Below are positions 1-9,387 of a DNA stretch of 64,000 nt, in pieces. This DNA comes from Rariglobus sp041662485 (GTDB lineage Bacteria > Verrucomicrobiota > Verrucomicrobiia > Opitutales > Opitutaceae). Each line of letters starts with the position of its first letter. The stretch's first letter is position 1. Below the pieces are notes generated by a model. It was not told the DNA's origin. It made no database searches and saw nothing but the letters and a program-made list of their open reading frames with translations. Location: assembly GCA_041662485.1 (NCBI GenBank), contig JBAZSJ010000008.1:75939-139938 (forward strand), read 5' to 3'. The position numbers and the translations under genes are program-made.

Positions 1-822
1 GCCGAAGCGGCGGGTGTAGAGTCCGAAGCCGACGACCACGGCGACGGTGAGCGCGAGGGTGACACCCTGCGACCATCCGAAAACCTGGCCGAGTTGCGCG
101 AAGATGAGGCCGAAGGCCACCAGTGCGCCGAACATGCCAAACTCGCCGAGCATGTCGCGGTAGGAGACGCCGGCCTGCTCGCGTTCGCTGACGGGAAAGC
201 GGGCGCCGACGAGCAGGGCGAAGAAAATGACCGAGGGAATCGCGATCAGGCCGAGCACGAGACGCCAGTCGCCATGGCTGGTGGTCGCGGCCATGCCGAT
301 GGTGATGAGTCCGCCGAAGACGAGACCGGCGGGCCAGCCGGCGTGGAGGCGGTTGAACCACTTGGTTTTGTCATGCCGAAACATCGTGGCGATGAGCGGA
401 TTCACGAAGGCCTCCACGGTGCCGTTGCCGAGACCGAGGATGATGCTGCCCCAGTAGAGCAGCGCGTGGCCTTTGGCCTGCGCGGCGTGGAGGGCGTCGC
501 CGGTCACGCCTTGGATAGACGCGAACGCCATCGAGGCGAGCGAGAGGTAGGCGACGTAGCAGGCGAACGAGAAGATCATCGCGATGCGGTAGCCGATGCG
601 GTCGATGATGAGGCTGAAGAGGATGATCGAGATCGCGAACGGCCAGATACCCGCGCCCTGGAGTTCGCCGACCTGGACCTTGTCCAAACCGAAGTCGGTT
701 TGAAAACGCCCGATCAGCAGCATGCGGGTGATGAAGCCGAACGAGGTGGCGATGAGCGCGATCAGGCAGCCCCAAAACACGATCATGTTGGGGCGCGGGG
801 TATTGGGAGGGGCGGAGTTCAT
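1..822 (-). CDS. MFS transporter, C-terminal part beyond window edge
   Basis: A major facilitator superfamily permease, probably for a sugar or polyol. The visible 274 codons stay open to base 1, so the C-terminal half is outside the window. Read on the minus strand the protein begins MNSAPPNTPRPNMIVFWG and shows at least six hydrophobic helices, with the polar loop between helices 6 and 7 (around KTKWFNRLHAGWPAG). The ATG overlaps the stop codon of the upstream GT39-type gene as ATGA, so translation is probably coupled. It is the last visible gene of a minus-strand operon with a Gfo/Idh/MocA oxidoreductase, which suggests import or export of a sugar-related compound. The substrate cannot be read from the sequence. 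Confidence 0.85.
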   Translation of the reverse strand, partial: MNSAPPNTPRPNMIVFWGCLIALIATSFGFITRMLLIGRFQTDFGLDKVQVGELQGAGIWPFAISIILFSLIIDRIGYRIAMIFSFACYVAYLSLASMAFASIQGVTGDALHAAQAKGHALLYWGSIILGLGNGTVEAFVNPLIATMFRHDKTKWFNRLHAGWPAGLVFGGLITIGMAATTSHGDWRLVLGLIAIPSVIFFALLVGARFPVSEREQAGVSYRDMLGEFGMFGALVAFGLIFAQLGQVFGWSQGVTLALTVAVVVGFGLYTRRFG

Positions 823-2300
823 GGGTGAAGAGGGGTGTCGGAGGATGGGGCGGAAAGCAGGCCGAGGAAAATCCATACTCCCGGACGAAGTTCGTAGGGC
901 GTCGTCAGGGAGGGAAGGTGATTGATCGCCTCGGGTCCGACAAGCACCACTCCGGCGCGGAGATCGGCGGGAGGCTCCGACCAATAGCCGGTGTGCGGGA
1001 AACGCCGCAGCGTCCACGGCAGCGGCCAGTAGTCCTTGGCGACGACCTGCACGAGCAGATCGCGGCCCTGCGGCGAGGCGGCGGCAAGGGAGGCGAGGTC
1101 GCGTTGCAGGCGGTCGAGATCGCGACTGCTCGGCGAGTAGGCGAGGGGATTGGCGGGATCGACCGAGTGGCGCAGGCAACGGGCATAGGTTTCCGCTCCC
1201 AGCAGGGCGACGACCAGCGCGGTGGCGGCAAGGGCGAGGCGGCGCGAGGGAAGCCTGTTCCAAGCGGCAGCCGCACCGGAGCCGGCGAGGAGAGCCAGCG
1301 GGAGGAGAAACACCAGCATCAGCCACGGGGTTTTGTAGGGCAGGGCGGATTGAAAAACGAACAGCAGCAGCGCCCAAAGCCCGAGACGGCGGACGAAAGG
1401 ATTTTTTCGTTCACACCAAAGTCCGGCGACGGCGAAGCCTGCGATGAGCCATCCGCTCCAGGGAATGCCGATACGGGTGGGTGCGCCGGCCCAGCTCAAG
1501 TAGGTCCACCACGGGTAGGCGTGTTCGCCGCCAAGGCCGCGCCCGATTTGTTGATGAACGGCGGCGAGAAGGTCGAGGGCGCGTTCGGGATGGCGGCCGA
1601 AGCCGCTGAAAAACAAAAACACCACGACGACCGCGACCACGGTGGCTGCGACCAGTCCGACGAGCTGCCGCCGCCATGGCAGCGGACTGCCGGTGAGAAA
1701 AACGGGAACCGATAGCAGCAGGATGGGCGCGGCGGTTTCCTTGGTGGACAGCATGAGTCCGGCGAGAATGCCTCCGGTTACGGCCAAACCGATCGCTCCG
1801 GATTCTCGCCAGCGCCAGAAGACGGCGAGAAGACCCAGCAGCAGGAGGAGCAGGAGCGTCTCATGGATAAAGATGCCGCTGTAATAGACAAAGGGCGCGC
1901 CGAGCCCGACGAAGGCGGCCGCCCCGAGGGTGGCGGCCGCCCCGAGCGTGGGTCGCAGCAAAAAAAGTGCGGCGACGAGTGCGGCCCCGGCGAGGGCGAT
2001 GACGAGGCGCAGCATCCATGCGTCCATCTGCTCTACGTGCGTGCTGCCGGCGGATTTCAGCGCGGTGCCGGCCAGATAAAACAGGGTGGGTCCGTGATGG
2101 TCGTTGAGCCGGTAGTGGTAGCCGTCGGGCGAGAGCGTTTCCTCGATGATGAAGGCGTTGACGGCTTCGTCGGTGTGAAACGGGCGCGACTCCAGGTCGG
2201 GCAGGCGGATGAGCAGGGCGGCCACGAAGGCCAGCAATGGAACGAGCAAGCCGAGGGCGTGCCGCCGCGCCGCGCAGGTTACTTTGCCGGTGTGCCCCAC
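819..2300 (-). CDS. GT39-type multipass membrane glycosyltransferase-like protein
   Basis: A 493-residue membrane protein with about ten hydrophobic segments. Near the N-terminus, after the first helix, it has RPFHTDEAVNAF, the acidic DE motif typical of the first periplasmic loop of GT-C fold (PMT/ArnT, GT39) enzymes and of the TIGR03663 family. Such enzymes move sugars from lipid-phosphate carriers to acceptors on the outer face of the inner membrane; the acceptor here is unknown. The start at 2300 overlaps the upstream gene by 22 bases; a later start is possible because the first 15 residues are not hydrophobic. The stop overlaps the MFS start (ATGA). Confidence 0.75.
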   Translation of the reverse strand: MGHTGKVTCAARRHALGLLVPLLAFVAALLIRLPDLESRPFHTDEAVNAFIIEETLSPDGYHYRLNDHHGPTLFYLAGTALKSAGSTHVEQMDAWMLRLVIALAGAALVAALFLLRPTLGAAATLGAAAFVGLGAPFVYYSGIFIHETLLLLLLLGLLAVFWRWRESGAIGLAVTGGILAGLMLSTKETAAPILLLSVPVFLTGSPLPWRRQLVGLVAATVVAVVVVFLFFSGFGRHPERALDLLAAVHQQIGRGLGGEHAYPWWTYLSWAGAPTRIGIPWSGWLIAGFAVAGLWCERKNPFVRRLGLWALLLFVFQSALPYKTPWLMLVFLLPLALLAGSGAAAAWNRLPSRRLALAATALVVALLGAETYARCLRHSVDPANPLAYSPSSRDLDRLQRDLASLAAASPQGRDLLVQVVAKDYWPLPWTLRRFPHTGYWSEPPADLRAGVVLVGPEAINHLPSLTTPYELRPGVWIFLGLLSAPSSDTPLHP

Positions 2301-2950
2301 ACTTCAACCTCGATGTAATGATTCAGGTTGTTGGCGGTGTTGCCCTGGCTGTAGAGGCGGACGTAGCGGCCCTTCGCGCCCTTGGCGTCAATGAGGCGGC
2401 CTTCGTAGGTCTCGATGTAGGCGGGGTCCTTGCCCGCGCCTTTGCCGAGGAGATTTTTGGCGTCGTTGTTGTAGACGGTCGTCACGCCGGTGGCGAAGGA
2501 GGGATCGTCCGAAACCTGCACGACAACGCCGAGGTAAACGCGGACCTGGGCGTGGAAATGCCACACGAGCATGGCGTCGATGACGGCGGGTGCGCCGAGG
2601 TCGATCTGCACCCACTGGGCTCCCTTGGCGAGTTCGACGTAGCTGCCCTCGCTGCCGTCCTTGTCGCCGTCGGTGATGAGGGACAGTTCACCGAGGAGCG
2701 GCATGGAGTCGCTGCCGGTGACGGGTTTGTTGAGCGCGAGATTTTTGCTGGAGGCGGGAATCAGGAAATCGGGGCGCTTGCCGGAGCGGGCGGGTTCGAG
2801 GTTGTCTACCTTGACCGGCACGGGTGTGCCGACGAAGAGCGGCTTGGGCAGCTCGGTCTGGAGGGGAACCTTGTCCTCGGCGTGCAAGGCGGTGGCGGCG
2901 ATGGCGGAGGACAGAACGGCGGTGAGGAAGCGGAGGCTGGGGCGTTTCAT
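2279..2950 (-). CDS. Secreted discoidin (F5/8 type C)-like protein
   Basis: A 223-residue protein with a clear signal peptide (MKRPSLRFLTAVLSSAIA, cleavage near HAE, residue 24). The mature part has the pattern of a galactose-binding/discoidin fold: NLALNKPVTGSDS, then a tract WVQIDLGAPAVIDAMLVWHF, and a C-terminal GRYVRLYSQGNTAN followed by IEVEVWG. Such domains bind carbohydrate or stabilise multi-domain glycosidases. Here the domain stands alone. It begins four bases after the stop of the oxidoreductase gene, so the two are almost certainly co-transcribed and may act on the same exported substrate. No catalytic domain is present. Confidence 0.8.
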   Translation of the reverse strand: MKRPSLRFLTAVLSSAIAATALHAEDKVPLQTELPKPLFVGTPVPVKVDNLEPARSGKRPDFLIPASSKNLALNKPVTGSDSMPLLGELSLITDGDKDGSEGSYVELAKGAQWVQIDLGAPAVIDAMLVWHFHAQVRVYLGVVVQVSDDPSFATGVTTVYNNDAKNLLGKGAGKDPAYIETYEGRLIDAKGAKGRYVRLYSQGNTANNLNHYIEVEVWGTPAK

Positions 2951-2954
2951 GGGA

Positions 2955-4300
<1,346 letters not shown>

Positions 4301-4304
<4 letters not shown>

Positions 4305-4822
4305 GAGCGGGTGACGGCGAAGCGGTTGTGATCAACCAGGGAGAGCGCGAGCGCGACCAGGCCGATGTGAATGGCGAGCCACGAGACGCCTTGATCCTGT
4401 CCGATGAGAATCAGGCCGAGGGTGAGGCTGGTATAGAGAAGTCCCGTGAGAAAAAGGCTGATGCGGGTGGCGATGCCGAAGATGAGGGCGATGCCGAGCA
4501 GGAGCAGCGCGGGTCCGAGAGATGCGTAGAAAATTTTGGTCAGGAAATCCGGGAGCAGCGGCTCTGCGGCGAACTTGGTCTGCAACGAGTCGGGGATGGC
4601 GTGATAATGGGAGAGGCCGTAGACCTTTTTTTCGATTTCGACCATGGCGCCGCTCGAATCGGGCGCGCCGGCGGCGTCGAGCAACGGCTCCTGGATGGTG
4701 ATCTTGGCCGAGTATTTTTCGAGGCCGGTGAGGAGGGCGCGTGCGCCGAGCCAGAGGCGGAGCGTGAGGAAGGCGAGGTTGCCGCCGGTGAGGCCGAACA
4801 CGGTCGTCGAGGGAGGATTCAC
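4301..4822 (-). CDS. DoxX-like small membrane protein
   Basis: About 173 residues with four hydrophobic helices. The open frame extends upstream to 4990, but that part is proline- and arginine-rich and not hydrophobic, so the GTG at 4822 (VNPPSTTVFGLTG) is chosen as start; no clear Shine-Dalgarno site supports either choice. The helical content and the motif LRLWLGARALLTGLEKY near the N-terminus match DoxX/DoxD-type quinone-reductase-associated proteins, which could pass electrons to or from an exported oxidoreductase. It is the first gene of the operon and overlaps the oxidoreductase start by four bases. Family membership is moderately sure, function is inference. Confidence 0.65.
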
Positions 4823-5151
4823 GAGAGGGGGCGAAGGGGCTTGGGGTTGGTGGCGGAATCGGAGGTGGTTCTGCCAGACGCAGAAGACGCGCGCAAGCCC
4901 GCCAGATGATTGATCGCGACCAGGCTTCGTGCGACTCTGGAACTCGGGGAACGGCCTCTGGTCGTTTTTTGGGAGTATCCTCGGAGGCAATGAAACAATA
5001 CCCGGCCGGCCTCTACTTTGCGGATGGTTCAGGAAAGGGAATGGGGCGGGAGAAGGACAGTCGGCAAAGTCAGGCCGCTTGCGCCCTCAGCAGGCCGAAG
5101 AAGCGGCGAAGTCACTGCGGCGACCGAGTTTCCTAAAAAGGGGTCATGCCT

Positions 5152-5256
5152 GAATGGCGCTAAGTTAGGCACGGCCGGAGTTTTGTAAGTTATTCATTTA
5201 AAACAATAATTGCCCTATCGAAAAAGACGGAAAACCGCCTTAACTTAGCGCTATTC
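5152..5256. mobile_element. MITE-like element, 105 bp, with 16-bp inverted ends
   Basis: The left end is GAATGGCGCTAAGTTA (5152-5167) and the right end TAACTTAGCGCTATTC (5241-5256). These are inverted copies with one mismatch. Flanking them directly are GGGTCATGCCT (5141-5151) and GGGTCAGGCCT (5257-5267), an 11-bp direct repeat with one mismatch that looks like a target-site duplication. The 73-bp interior is AT-rich and cannot code for a transposase. Ends and duplication length fit a non-autonomous derivative of an IS4-type element; that family assignment is inference. Confidence 0.7.
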
Positions 5257-5289
5257 GGGTCAGGCCTTTTGGCTTCCTGTGACTTTCAA

Positions 5290-5376
5290 GAGATCATCAA
5301 GCCGGGTGCGCTGCACCATCCGCATGGCTTGGGTGACCCGATGCCGGTGGTGGAGTTTAATGTCGGCTCGGGGTGA
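5290..5376 (+). pseudogene. 3' remnant of an alpha/beta hydrolase gene
   Basis: The 28 codons from 5290 to the TGA at 5374-5376 read EIIKPGALHHPHGLGDP then MPVVEFNVGSG. The C-terminus of the intact hydrolase at 14588-15418 reads EIIKPGARHHPHGLDDP then TPVVEFIFGCG. Only this 3' end is left; upstream sequence does not match and is occupied by the MITE. It includes the catalytic-histidine segment but no start, so it is a dead fragment, showing that a second copy of this gene once stood at the left edge of the polysaccharide locus. Confidence 0.8.
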
Positions 5377-5400
5377 GTCGTTCTGTTCGTGATCTTGTTG

Positions 5401-6774
5401 TCAACGCGCGGGGCTCATGGCGCGGGCGGTGGATTCGCGGACAATCAGTGAAACCGGCAGAAGCTCTTTAAGTGCGGTTTCAGCGCTGTTTTCGATTCTT
5501 TGCATCGAGGCCACGAGTCGTTCGGCGGCGCGTCGGCCCATGTCTTCGAAGGGCTGGGTTACGGTGGTGAGTCTGGACTGTAGCAGGGGGCCGATTCTGT
5601 CGCCGGAGAAACCGGTGATCGAAAGATCATCGGGAACGTTCAGGCCTGCCTGGTTTGCCGCGCGCATGGTGACTGCCGCCAGTTCGTCTGTTGCGCAGAT
5701 GACTGCGGTCGGATGGTGATTGGAGGCGGCCAGCAGACTCAAAACTTTGGGTTCGAATTCTGGATTGGCGCTTTGGCGTTCTAGTATCCATTCTGCGGGC
5801 ACGTCACCGCCCAGATTTTTTATGCCTTGGACCATAAAGGCGGTGCGTTGAGGTTCGCTGGCGAGGCCGATGCAGGCGATCTTGCGATGGCCCAGTTTCC
5901 ACAGGTGGGCGGCCACTTGTTGCATGCCGTCCCGGTCGTCGGAATCCACGTGCAGGCCGGGGAGGCTTTGCTGGGAGATGCTATTCACGACGGGGCAGCT
6001 GTAGCGCAACGAGGTCTCGGCAATTACTTCCGGGAAATTACCCGCCGGATGAAGATTGCAGCAAAAGATGCCGCCGATCCGCTGCTCCATAAACTTCGTC
6101 AGGGCTGTCAGCTCAGACTCATGTCCGGAAACCTCTTCAATGTTGACCAACAGGTGGCGGGCTCTGGCTTCGCGCAGAAACCCGCGCAAAATGCGACTCA
6201 CCCAGTGAGACGAAAAATCGCTCACCATGATCCCGACGGAAGAGGTCCGTCCCGTTTTGGTGGCGATCGCGAGCCGGTTGCGCACATATCCTAGGCGCGT
6301 GGCGGCTTCACGGACGCGTTGCACGGTCTTGGCACTGATGCGCAAGTCCTCGTGGCGGTTGTTGAGCACGGCTGAAACCGTCAGGCGTGAAAGGCCGAGG
6401 TTGGCAGCGAGGTCAGTCATCTTGATCGGGCTGGGACGTGGAGCGGGGGGGGGGGCGGGGGATTGATGCGCGTGAGAGGATATGCGCTGCAAGGATGCCC
6501 CCGGGCGTTGGCTGCTGGAAATTGCCGAGCTCAGCAAGGCGGGGAAATCCGTGCCGAGCGCATCGCTCAGTCTTAGGAGTGTATCAATCGTCGGCTGTCG
6601 GGTGCGTTTCTCCAGGCGACCGACCATCGTTTGATCCAGCCCGGCCCGCTTCGCCACTTGGTTCAGGGACAAGCCTTGTTCGAGTCGGGCATTCTGCAGT
6701 TTGGTGATCAGCTGGTTGATGATCTCGGTGCGATTGATTTCGGTGGTTATCATTACGTATATGCCAATAGGCAT
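5401..6774 (-). CDS. XRE-LacI double-HTH transcriptional regulator
   Basis: A 457-residue regulator with two different DNA-binding domains. Residues about 19-82 form a Cro/XRE HTH (LEQGLSLNQVAKRAGLDQTM, then LEKRTRQPTIDTLLRLSDALG). A proline-rich linker (about 85-115) follows. Residues about 117-163 form a LacI-type HTH with hinge (KMTDLAANLGLSRLTVSAVL), and the rest is a periplasmic-binding-protein-like sugar sensor (VGIMVSDFSSHWVSRIL to the end). Ordinary LacI proteins are about 340 residues and lack the XRE part. The linker is encoded by a run of eleven C on the coding strand (6445-6455), a slippage-prone site. Start is 6774 or 6753 (second Met); a palindrome at 6760-6775 lies between them. 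It diverges from the polysaccharide genes and probably controls them. Confidence 0.85.
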   Translation of the reverse strand: MPIGIYVMITTEINRTEIINQLITKLQNARLEQGLSLNQVAKRAGLDQTMVGRLEKRTRQPTIDTLLRLSDALGTDFPALLSSAISSSQRPGASLQRISSHAHQSPAPPPAPRPSPIKMTDLAANLGLSRLTVSAVLNNRHEDLRISAKTVQRVREAATRLGYVRNRLAIATKTGRTSSVGIMVSDFSSHWVSRILRGFLREARARHLLVNIEEVSGHESELTALTKFMEQRIGGIFCCNLHPAGNFPEVIAETSLRYSCPVVNSISQQSLPGLHVDSDDRDGMQQVAAHLWKLGHRKIACIGLASEPQRTAFMVQGIKNLGGDVPAEWILERQSANPEFEPKVLSLLAASNHHPTAVICATDELAAVTMRAANQAGLNVPDDLSITGFSGDRIGPLLQSRLTTVTQPFEDMGRRAAERLVASMQRIENSAETALKELLPVSLIVRESTARAMSPAR

Positions 6775-6775
6775 A
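6760..6775. promoter_or_regulatory. Palindrome at the regulator start, possible autoregulatory operator
   Basis: TATGCC-AATA-GGCATA is a perfect inverted repeat with 6-base arms. It overlaps the ATG at 6774 and lies just upstream of the alternative ATG at 6753 of the XRE-LacI gene. A site in this place would fit autoregulation and would argue for the 6753 start. Short palindromes also occur by chance, so this is tentative. Confidence 0.35.
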
Positions 6776-7034
6776 ATTTGTATTTCTTATCAATGGTAAA
6801 GAAGGCGTGGTTTGGGTTGTTTCCTTGATTCTTTATTAATGACCGGTCTCGTGGAGCATTGCGGTATGGGCTGATATTTGACTGTATGACGGCGTGATGC
6901 TGTTGTGCGGTTGGCCCAGGTGATCTACGGAGGCCAAGCGGGCTGATTTTAATATTGACCGCTTAATTGGCCGTAGCTATGCACGTGTAATCCCGACCCC
7001 TTGGAGCTTACCTCATCCAAAACGCATCATTGTT

Positions 7035-7874
7035 ATGATTACACACCCAAAACTATCTGCCCCATATCCCCGATTCGCTGCTTTTCTTCTGGCTACGGTG
7101 ACCGCCGCCAATGCGGCACCAATTTTTAATGAGACGTTCGATGGCCTCACCACCGGCGAACTTAATGGTCAAAACGGCTGGACTGCCAATACCGGTGAAG
7201 GCACCGTGATCGAGAGCGGTGGATTGAGCTACTCTGCGGGCGATTTCGTGATCAACGGCGGGGACAAATCGCTCGTTTTCGGCACAGGTAATACGGATGC
7301 CACGTTGGATTTTTATAAGAGCATCGGGAGTCAGTCCGGATCTTCTACTTCAATCTATTGGAGCTACACTATTCGGATAAATAGCGTGGGCAACGGTGAT
7401 GTCTTTTTCCTTGGAGTAGACGGCACCAATAATTGGAGTTCCGGGTTTGCCGGTTCCGGCGATGCGTCGACCAGCGCAGCGGCGTGGGGCACCCGCCTGA
7501 ATGGCGCCAACGTCAATAATGCCATCACTTACTCCACCGGGCAAACCTACTTCATTGTCGTGGGGATTGATAACAGTGGCAGCGGCTCAGGCGGGAACTA
7601 CGATAATATCAGTGTGTGGATCAACCCGACCACCACCGTTGCAGGGACGGCAACCATCACGAGGGATTTGACTACGTTTACCACGAACATGACCAACTTT
7701 GGTCTCGCGCGAGCCGGCTCTGTTTCGTTGGACGCCAACATCGATAATATCGTGGTCGGCCAATCCTTCGCCGAGGTAACCGGACTCTACGCAATACCCG
7801 AGCCCAGCACTTATGCCCTAATCGTTGGCATGGCCTCCATCGCAGGTGCGGCGCTACGTCGTTGTCGCCGCTAA
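7035..7874 (+). CDS. PEP-CTERM sorted extracellular protein
   Basis: 279 residues. An N-terminal signal peptide ends near ANAAP (residue 28). The mature part starts with FNETFDGLTTGELNGQNGW, a pattern common in concanavalin/LamG-like beta-sandwich proteins of this group. The C-terminus is a textbook PEP-CTERM sorting tag: IPEPSTYALIVGMASIAGAA followed by LRRCRR, that is the Pro-Glu-Pro motif, a hydrophobic helix and an arginine cluster. Such proteins are cut by an exosortase (not in this window) and sent to the surface. As first gene right of the regulator it may bind the target glycan at the cell surface; that role is inference. Confidence 0.85.
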   Translation: MITHPKLSAPYPRFAAFLLATVTAANAAPIFNETFDGLTTGELNGQNGWTANTGEGTVIESGGLSYSAGDFVINGGDKSLVFGTGNTDATLDFYKSIGSQSGSSTSIYWSYTIRINSVGNGDVFFLGVDGTNNWSSGFAGSGDASTSAAAWGTRLNGANVNNAITYSTGQTYFIVVGIDNSGSGSGGNYDNISVWINPTTTVAGTATITRDLTTFTTNMTNFGLARAGSVSLDANIDNIVVGQSFAEVTGLYAIPEPSTYALIVGMASIAGAALRRCRR

Positions 7875-8063
7875 ACCAAACCAAGTGCGCACAGGCACGT
7901 CCCGACAAGCCTGAGTCATCTACTCCGAACGGATCGGATATCTTTGTGAGTCCGGCAAAGGAGTCTCCTTCGGCTTGCGCGGTGGTGGTTGGCGCATGCC
8001 GACGGAGTCGGGCGCGGCTTGGCTGAACCAAGAGAACATCGGCTCTCATTGCCTTTTATCGAA

Positions 8064-8771
8064 ATGAAAAAAACGACAAATTCCGTCGCTGGCTTTACGC
8101 TGGTCGAGCTCTTGGCGGTCATCCTGATTGTCGGTATTCTGGGCGCCCTGATTATGTTCGTCTTAGGTGGAGTGCAGGAGGCCGGTCGATCTGCGCGGTG
8201 CTCGTCGAATCTGAGGCAGGTTTTTATGGGTATGCAGGCATTTGCCAGCGAGAACAAGGGGCAGATTATTCGTTGGATAGATCAGGACAAGCGTGCGCTC
8301 ACCCCTGATCAGAAATACGACACCTACTGGTTCGCAAAACTGTCGGACACTGGATACGTGCCGACACCATCGCAGAGTGAGGTGTGGAAATGTCCCAATA
8401 GCGAAGGCGTTTTGAAACCGGGCGAAATCGAACAATACGATCTCGTGGGAGAATGGAAGACGATGTCCTATGCCATCAACGCGGTGCATCCCAATGCATC
8501 GAAGGATCATTTATCCGGCCCTTCGCTGGTGCTCACGGCGACACCGCCTTATGAGCGGAATCGGGTTCAAAACCTGCCGAGCCCGGCCACGACCATCGCC
8601 CTGTGCGACGGGAAAAGCTGGCTTATTCTCGATAATAGCGGCGCCACAAAAGCCACCGCGGCCGGAGTTCACAAAGGAGGGATGAACGCGGTGTTTTGGG
8701 ACGGACATGTCGAGCATTTCACCAGCGTGCTACCCAATAATCACCGCTATTTCTCCATCTCGGCGGATTAA
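8064..8771 (+). CDS. Type II pseudopilin-like protein with H-X9-DG motif
   Basis: 235 residues starting at ATG 8064, chosen because the prepilin leader begins there (MKKTTNSVAGFTLVELLAVI). Cleavage is expected after the glycine before FTLVELLA, with the usual glutamate five residues on and a hydrophobic N-terminal helix. Near the C-terminus HKGGMNAVFWDG gives the H-X9-DG motif of the prepilin-processing-associated family that is greatly expanded in Planctomycetota and Verrucomicrobiota. The protein probably forms part of a type II secretion or pseudopilus-like surface structure. It lies in the polysaccharide locus, suggesting a role in delivery or surface display of the degrading enzymes. Confidence 0.87.
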   Translation: MKKTTNSVAGFTLVELLAVILIVGILGALIMFVLGGVQEAGRSARCSSNLRQVFMGMQAFASENKGQIIRWIDQDKRALTPDQKYDTYWFAKLSDTGYVPTPSQSEVWKCPNSEGVLKPGEIEQYDLVGEWKTMSYAINAVHPNASKDHLSGPSLVLTATPPYERNRVQNLPSPATTIALCDGKSWLILDNSGATKATAAGVHKGGMNAVFWDGHVEHFTSVLPNNHRYFSISAD

Positions 8772-8804
8772 GATCCGCATCGTGCAAGACACTCAAAAAC
8801 ACCC

Positions 8805-9377
8805 ATGAAACTACTCCAATCGAAAATGATCACATACCTGCGCTGCGCAGCTCTGTTTAGTGCCGTCGTGCTTTCGTTGCCGGCTCAGAATGCCGGTGTC
8901 GGGATCAACACAATCAAGCTAAATGGCGAACAGGTCGTCACCTTCAGCCATACGCCCGACATGGTGTTCAAGGGGACCAACGGGGCTGACGGGTTGAAGC
9001 TGGAATTCCAGGGTGCCGCGCCCACTGTGCCCAACTGGATGCAGGCCACCATTCCATGCACGTGGCCCTTCCCGGCGGACGGATACCTGGAGCTGGACGT
9101 GCGGGCGGGCGAAACCATGAACCGATATTTCGCGATTACTGTCCTGACGGGCGACGGCTGGAAATACAGCGCCCGGCTGGGCACTCCCCAGACGGGATTC
9201 AAGTTTGGAAAAGAAGTCGCCAAGGCCGTGGTGCTGTTGAGTGATCTCAAGGCGGAGGGAGGACGCCAGCCGAAGCCGGGCGCCCCAATCACGGGAATTT
9301 CTCTGGTGATGACGACCATCCCGGAGGGCAGTCCGAAGACGGTGCTTATCTCCGAAATCCGACTTGTATCCGAATAA
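8805..9377 (+). CDS. Secreted hypothetical protein
   Basis: 190 residues (a start at the second Met, codon 8, is equally possible). The N-terminus is a signal peptide (YLRCAALFSAVVLSLPAQN). The mature sequence is rich in short beta-type segments (VVTFSHTPDMVFKGTNGADG, then LKLEFQGAAP) and gives no catalytic motif that can be recognised. It could be a small carbohydrate-binding beta-sandwich. It is 34 bases after the pseudopilin gene and just ahead of the esterase-like gene, so it is probably in the same operon. Confidence 0.7.
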   Translation: MKLLQSKMITYLRCAALFSAVVLSLPAQNAGVGINTIKLNGEQVVTFSHTPDMVFKGTNGADGLKLEFQGAAPTVPNWMQATIPCTWPFPADGYLELDVRAGETMNRYFAITVLTGDGWKYSARLGTPQTGFKFGKEVAKAVVLLSDLKAEGGRQPKPGAPITGISLVMTTIPEGSPKTVLISEIRLVSE

Positions 9378-9387
9378 TATTACGCGA

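Larger units (their letters stand above)
4991..5400. other. Gene-free stretch with MITE and gene remnant
   Basis: This 410-base gap holds the MITE at 5152-5256 and the gene remnant ending at 5376. The first 145 bases show no coding pattern, repeat or convincing promoter. Confidence 0.6.
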
